This document shows positions 60,769 through 64,000 of a DNA stretch of 64,000 nucleotides, piece after piece. Where the stretch lies: the NCBI GenBank assembly GCA_039816045.1, contig JBCBYB010000006.1, forward strand, positions 1 to 64,000. Reading direction: 5' to 3'. The notes below the pieces were generated by a model that worked only from the letters and a program-made list of their open reading frames with translations, did no database searches and was not told the origin of the DNA. Both the position numbers and the translations under genes were made by a program. Every line of letters starts with the position of its first letter. Position 1 is the first letter of the stretch. Origin of the DNA: Thermohalobaculum sp039816045. Lineage in GTDB: Bacteria; Pseudomonadota; Alphaproteobacteria; Rhodobacterales; Rhodobacteraceae.

Positions 60769-61556
60769 TGGACCTCGGACTCTCGAACAAAAAAGCGCTG
60801 GTGCTGGCAGCGTCCCAGGGGCTCGGCCTCGGCATTGCAGAGGCGATCGCCGCCGAGGGTGCGGATGTCATGATCGTCGGGCGCTCGGCGGACAAGCTCG
60901 CAGAGGCGGCAGAGGCGATTACCGCGCGCGGCGCAGGCAAGGCGATCGCAGAGGTCGGAGACCTGACCGATCCAGCCTTCGCAGAGACCGTGGGACAGGC
61001 GGCAGAGGACGCCTTCGGTCTGGTTGATATCCTCGTGAACAATTCAGGCGGACCGCCTCCGGGCCCGATCCACGCGGCGGACCCCGGTGCCCTGCTCTCC
61101 CAGTTTGAGACCATCGTGGTGCGGTTCCATCAGATCACCCAGCGCCTGCTGCCCGGCATGCGCGCGCGCGGTTGGGGCCGGGTGTTAACCGTTGCCTCCT
61201 CTGGCACGATCCAGCCCATCCCGAATCTCGGACTGTCCAATGCGGTGCGCGGCTCTCTCGTGGGGTGGACGAAAACCCTTGCGACCGAAGTCGCTCCCGA
61301 TGGCGTGACGGTCAATCTGCTGCTTCCGGGGCGGATCCATACAAGCCGCGTCGACCAGTTGGACGCTGCCGCCGCCGCGCGACAGGGACATGACATCGAC
61401 GCCATCCGCAGCGCGGCGCGGGCCGCGATCCCGACTGGACGCTATGGCACGCCAGCGGAGTTTGGGGCGGTCGCAGCGTTCCTGATCTCGGAGAAAGCCA
61501 GCTACGTCACGGGCAGCCAGATCCGCTGCGACGGAGGGGCTATCCGCTCAGTGTGA
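60768..61556 (+). CDS. SDR-fold protein lacking the YxxxK catalytic pair
   Basis: A 262-residue SDR-fold protein with AASQGLGLGIA at the nucleotide site and NNSGGPPPG. Where YxxxK is expected it reads LGLSNAVRG, as in a known subgroup (BKR-like SDRs without the canonical tyrosine). So it may bind NAD(P) without classical catalysis or use another residue. It is coupled to the DapA-family gene. Confidence 0.86.
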   Translation: MDLGLSNKKALVLAASQGLGLGIAEAIAAEGADVMIVGRSADKLAEAAEAITARGAGKAIAEVGDLTDPAFAETVGQAAEDAFGLVDILVNNSGGPPPGPIHAADPGALLSQFETIVVRFHQITQRLLPGMRARGWGRVLTVASSGTIQPIPNLGLSNAVRGSLVGWTKTLATEVAPDGVTVNLLLPGRIHTSRVDQLDAAAAARQGHDIDAIRSAARAAIPTGRYGTPAEFGAVAAFLISEKASYVTGSQIRCDGGAIRSV

Positions 61557-61572
61557 CCGAAGCCGATCACAT

Positions 61573-61591
61573 CCCCCTGATGCCAAGGGGG
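61573..61591 (+). terminator. Short hairpin after the SDR gene
   Basis: CCCCCT and AGGGGG form a 6-base stem with a 7-base loop starting 17 bases after the stop codon; CTGTCCTTAAC follows without a true T-run. A weak terminator is possible. Confidence 0.4.
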
Positions 61592-61735
61592 CTGTCCTTA
61601 ACATTCACGGCGAAATTGTGATAACCCTTACAGCAAAGGGCGTTCAGGCCAGATAGGGTTTGGTCGGCGCAAGGATTGTTCATGATGGCCCGCGCGGGTA
61701 ACGGGTGTGCGCGGTGAGTGCAAGAGGACGGAAGC

Positions 61736-64000
61736 ATGACTGTCGACTGGCGATCGGACGAGGATCTGACCGGAGGCGTGTTCTTGATCTCGGCCAGGGC
61801 GATGCCGATGGCAGAGCGTGGAATGGCCGAGGAGGTGCGCCTGTTCACTGCGGGGCGCGACCAGGACCCCGATGACGAGCCGGGCCTGACAACCCGGAAC
61901 GCCAGCCCCACCGGCACCGACAATTTCGACAGCTTGCCGCAGCCCGTGCGCTTCATCGGCAATCAATTCGCGAACAATGCCGTCGGCACACGCTTTGCCG
62001 ACATAATGAACGGCAATGCCGGGCCGGATACGCTGCGAGGCGGCGAACGCAATGACACGCTGAACGGTGGCGCGCAGAACGACCGGCTCGAAGGCCAGCT
62101 TGGGGCTGACGTGCTGGAGGGCGGCCCCGGGAACGACCTGCTCTTCGGCGGCAATGGCGACGATGCGCTGAACGGCGGCGACGGCAACGACACGATCCGC
62201 GGCCAGGCCGGCGCCGATCGGGGCAACGGCGGCAATGGCAACGATTTTGTCGAACTCGGCAACGGAGCGGACAGCTACAATGGTGCTGCCGGCGCCGACG
62301 AGATCTTCGGGCAGGCGGGTCCGGACAACATCCAGGGCGCCAACGGCAACGACACGCTCTTCGGCCAGAACGACCGCGACACGCTGCGGGGCGGTGCGGG
62401 GGACGACTTTCTCTATGGCGGCAACGGCAACGATGTGTTGTTCGGCGGCGACAATGACGACCGGTTGTTTGGCCAAGCGGGCAATGACACGCTGAACGGC
62501 AACTCCGGCATCGACCGCGCGCGCTTCCCTGGACCGCAGGCAAACTGGACCATCGCCGGCAGCGTCGCCGAGGCAACGGTCTCGCGCAATGGAACGACCG
62601 AGGCAGATCTTCTGCGCTCGATCGAGATCCTCATCTTTGATGACGGACAGGTCGATCTGCGGACCGATGGCGGCGATCCTCCGCCCCCACCGCCGTCCGG
62701 AGGGCAAACGCTGAACGGCACGGGCGGCCCGGATACCTTGGCAGGCGCGGCGGGGAACGACACCATCGACGGTGGCGGCGGGAATGACAGCCTCGTCGGC
62801 AACAACGGCGCGGATGTGCTGAGCGGCGGCATCGGGATCGATACCCTGCGCGGGGGGGCTGGGAACGATGAGCTCCAGGGCGGCGACCAAGGCGACACGC
62901 TCGATGGCAATGACGGCAATGACAGCCTGTTCGGTGGTGCAGGCCCGGACAGCCTGCTCGGCGGCAACGGCAACGATCTGCTCCAAGGCCAGGGTCAGAA
63001 CGACACCCTGAAGGGTGGCGAGGGCAATGACAGCCTGCTCGGCCAGGACGGCAATGACCGGCTGGAGGGTGCCGGCGGCGTCGACACCCTGATTGGCGGC
63101 AACGGGTCCGACACGCTCTTCGGGGGGGCCGGAAACGATCTCTTGAACGGGGAGGCCGGGAGCGACCGTTTGATTGGCCAGGGCGGCAGCGACACCATCG
63201 AGGGCGGTGGCGGCACCGATACCGCCGTCTACAGCGGCCCGCTCGCCTCGTTCACCGTCACCGGCGATGCGAACAATGCCACCGTGGTGACGGCCGTCGG
63301 AACCGATACGCTGAGCGGCGTCGAGTTGCTGCAGTTCACCGACCAGACGGTCGATCTGCGCGCGGCGGCGCCACCGGGCGGGGGCGTAGAAGGCACCCTG
63401 GCCTTCAATTTCCAGCGCACGTCCCTGCAGGTGGGAGAGATCAACCCAGGCGACGACACCGACACCTACGCGATCACTCTCACATCGAACCAACCCGTCC
63501 AGATCGACGTCTTCGGGTTTGCTTCTGACCTCGGGACCTTGCGGGATCCCACCTTGCGGCTCGAAGACGCAAATTTCACCCAGATCGTGTTCAACGATGA
63601 CAGTGGTGTTGGGCTTGAACCGCAGATCACCTTCGTCCCGGATCGAACGGGGGTGTTCCATCTCCAAATCGGCAGTTTCGAGACCAACACAGGCACCTAC
63701 CGCCTTCAGGTCGTGGAGCTTGGATCTTCGACACCGCTGAACGGCACTGCGATCGCGGACACCCTTTCGGGGCTCTCGGGACCGGACACCATTCAGGCCC
63801 TGAACGGCAGTGATATCGTGAGTGGCCTCGGTGGCAATGACAGCATCGACGGCGGAGGCGGCAACGACACCCTCAGCGGCGGTTTTGGCCGGGATCTGCT
63901 CATTGGCGGCCCCGGCGACGATTTCCTCGACGGCGATCCGATCGGCCCGGCTGACGGCTCGAACGATACCCTGTTCGGTGGCTCGGGAGCGGATCTGCTG
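61736..64000 (+). CDS. Large RTX calcium-binding protein, 3' end outside the window
   Basis: The frame from the ATG at 61736 (GAGGACGGAAG upstream) stays open to the window end, 755 codons. RTX nonapeptide repeats (GGxGxDxLx type) fill about 62010-62520, 62710-63230 and 63740-64000. Between are a Pro-rich linker, two short beta modules ending in TDQTVDLR-like strands, and a PPC-like domain (about 63390-63720) with RTSLQVGEINPGDDTDTYAI. There is no N-terminal signal peptide, which fits type I secretion with a C-terminal signal beyond the edge. Confidence 0.93.
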   Translation, partial: MTVDWRSDEDLTGGVFLISARAMPMAERGMAEEVRLFTAGRDQDPDDEPGLTTRNASPTGTDNFDSLPQPVRFIGNQFANNAVGTRFADIMNGNAGPDTLRGGERNDTLNGGAQNDRLEGQLGADVLEGGPGNDLLFGGNGDDALNGGDGNDTIRGQAGADRGNGGNGNDFVELGNGADSYNGAAGADEIFGQAGPDNIQGANGNDTLFGQNDRDTLRGGAGDDFLYGGNGNDVLFGGDNDDRLFGQAGNDTLNGNSGIDRARFPGPQANWTIAGSVAEATVSRNGTTEADLLRSIEILIFDDGQVDLRTDGGDPPPPPPSGGQTLNGTGGPDTLAGAAGNDTIDGGGGNDSLVGNNGADVLSGGIGIDTLRGGAGNDELQGGDQGDTLDGNDGNDSLFGGAGPDSLLGGNGNDLLQGQGQNDTLKGGEGNDSLLGQDGNDRLEGAGGVDTLIGGNGSDTLFGGAGNDLLNGEAGSDRLIGQGGSDTIEGGGGTDTAVYSGPLASFTVTGDANNATVVTAVGTDTLSGVELLQFTDQTVDLRAAAPPGGGVEGTLAFNFQRTSLQVGEINPGDDTDTYAITLTSNQPVQIDVFGFASDLGTLRDPTLRLEDANFTQIVFNDDSGVGLEPQITFVPDRTGVFHLQIGSFETNTGTYRLQVVELGSSTPLNGTAIADTLSGLSGPDTIQALNGSDIVSGLGGNDSIDGGGGNDTLSGGFGRDLLIGGPGDDFLDGDPIGPADGSNDTLFGGSGADLL
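62010..63230 (+). repeat. RTX nonapeptide repeat arrays
   Basis: Two blocks of glycine- and aspartate-rich 27-base repeats (62010-62520 and 62710-63230) encode GGNGNDxLxG-type calcium-binding turns. Because of the repeats, long open frames also appear on the opposite strand here; they are artefacts. Confidence 0.88.

Noticed and set aside
61628..63667. Long minus-strand frame of 679 codons opposite the RTX gene
   Set aside because: It mirrors the RTX repeats, has a repetitive Val/Ala/Ile composition, and the plus-strand frame is a clear RTX protein.
61736..64000. S-layer or haemolysin with certain function
   Set aside because: RTX repeats alone do not show function, and the C-terminal part is outside the window.

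Overview
This window comes from a high-GC alphaproteobacterium, most likely a marine or halotolerant member of the Rhodobacteraceae/Roseobacter group. The reasons are the gene neighbourhoods (PmbA / CysQ-like / DUF4170 / DUF374 acyltransferase; ETC complex I subunit; argD-argF; zwf-pgl), a VPLPA-CTERM type sorting tail, RTX and DUF4214 proteins, and a large betaine/choline-type region. Genes are tightly packed, with many ATGA, GTGA and TGATG overlaps. I found no rRNA, tRNA or CRISPR array.

Layout. 0-5.5 kb (minus strand): envelope and housekeeping genes (DUF374 acyltransferase, DUF4170, CysQ-like phosphatase, PmbA, MAPEG, ManC, NDUFS4-like subunit). 6-8.3 kb: uvrB. 8.4-12.4 kb: a CTERM-anchored exported protein, TIM-barrel isomerase, GNAT, fatty acid desaturase and a divergent LysR regulator. 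12.4-13.3 kb: an IS5-family element sitting exactly in a CTAG that supplies the stop codons of two convergent genes. 13.3-31.9 kb: an import and catabolism region for betaine-like compounds: FAD oxidase, a broken deacetylase gene, a glycine-betaine-type ABC importer with a fused double permease, a GlxA/GbdR-like regulator, a DMT exporter, a Rieske oxygenase, a choline-sulfatase-like enzyme, two SDRs, a CutA/NIF3-like small protein, a BKACE enzyme, an aldehyde dehydrogenase, a carnitine-dehydrogenase-like enzyme and a LysR/PNPOx-like pair. 31.9-34.9 kb: an unrecognised acidic protein, an XRE regulator and a repeat-rich DUF4214 protein. 34.9-43.9 kb: SelO, a DMT exporter, a hydantoinase/oxoprolinase operon with aminotransferase and racemase, a small lipoprotein and an SDR. 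43.9-48.2 kb: an ECF sigma factor overlapping a membrane-anchored VWA protein, then a glycosyltransferase. 48.4-55.1 kb: three lysine-rich proteins of unknown function flanking argD-argF, a CocE-type hydrolase and a RidA-like remnant. 55.2-61.6 kb: zwf-pgl, GNAT, an MBL-fold hydrolase, a DapA-family protein and an SDR lacking YxxxK. 61.7 kb to the end: a large RTX protein running off the window.

The most unusual non-coding signal is a family of long stem-loops at 46802-46882, 51507-51603 and 51628-51713. They share a conserved loop (CCRCCCACCCA near one arm, CCCCCA near the other, 51-52 nt in all) while their stems differ by compensatory changes. I do not recognise this family. Other leads are the IS5 insertion into overlapping stop codons, the metabolic cluster at 21-30 kb, the sigma factor/VWA pair, and the 359-residue helical protein with a central hydrophobic segment, which resembles the layout of alpha-helical pore-forming toxins. 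Functional statements rest on reading motifs by eye; no database search was run.
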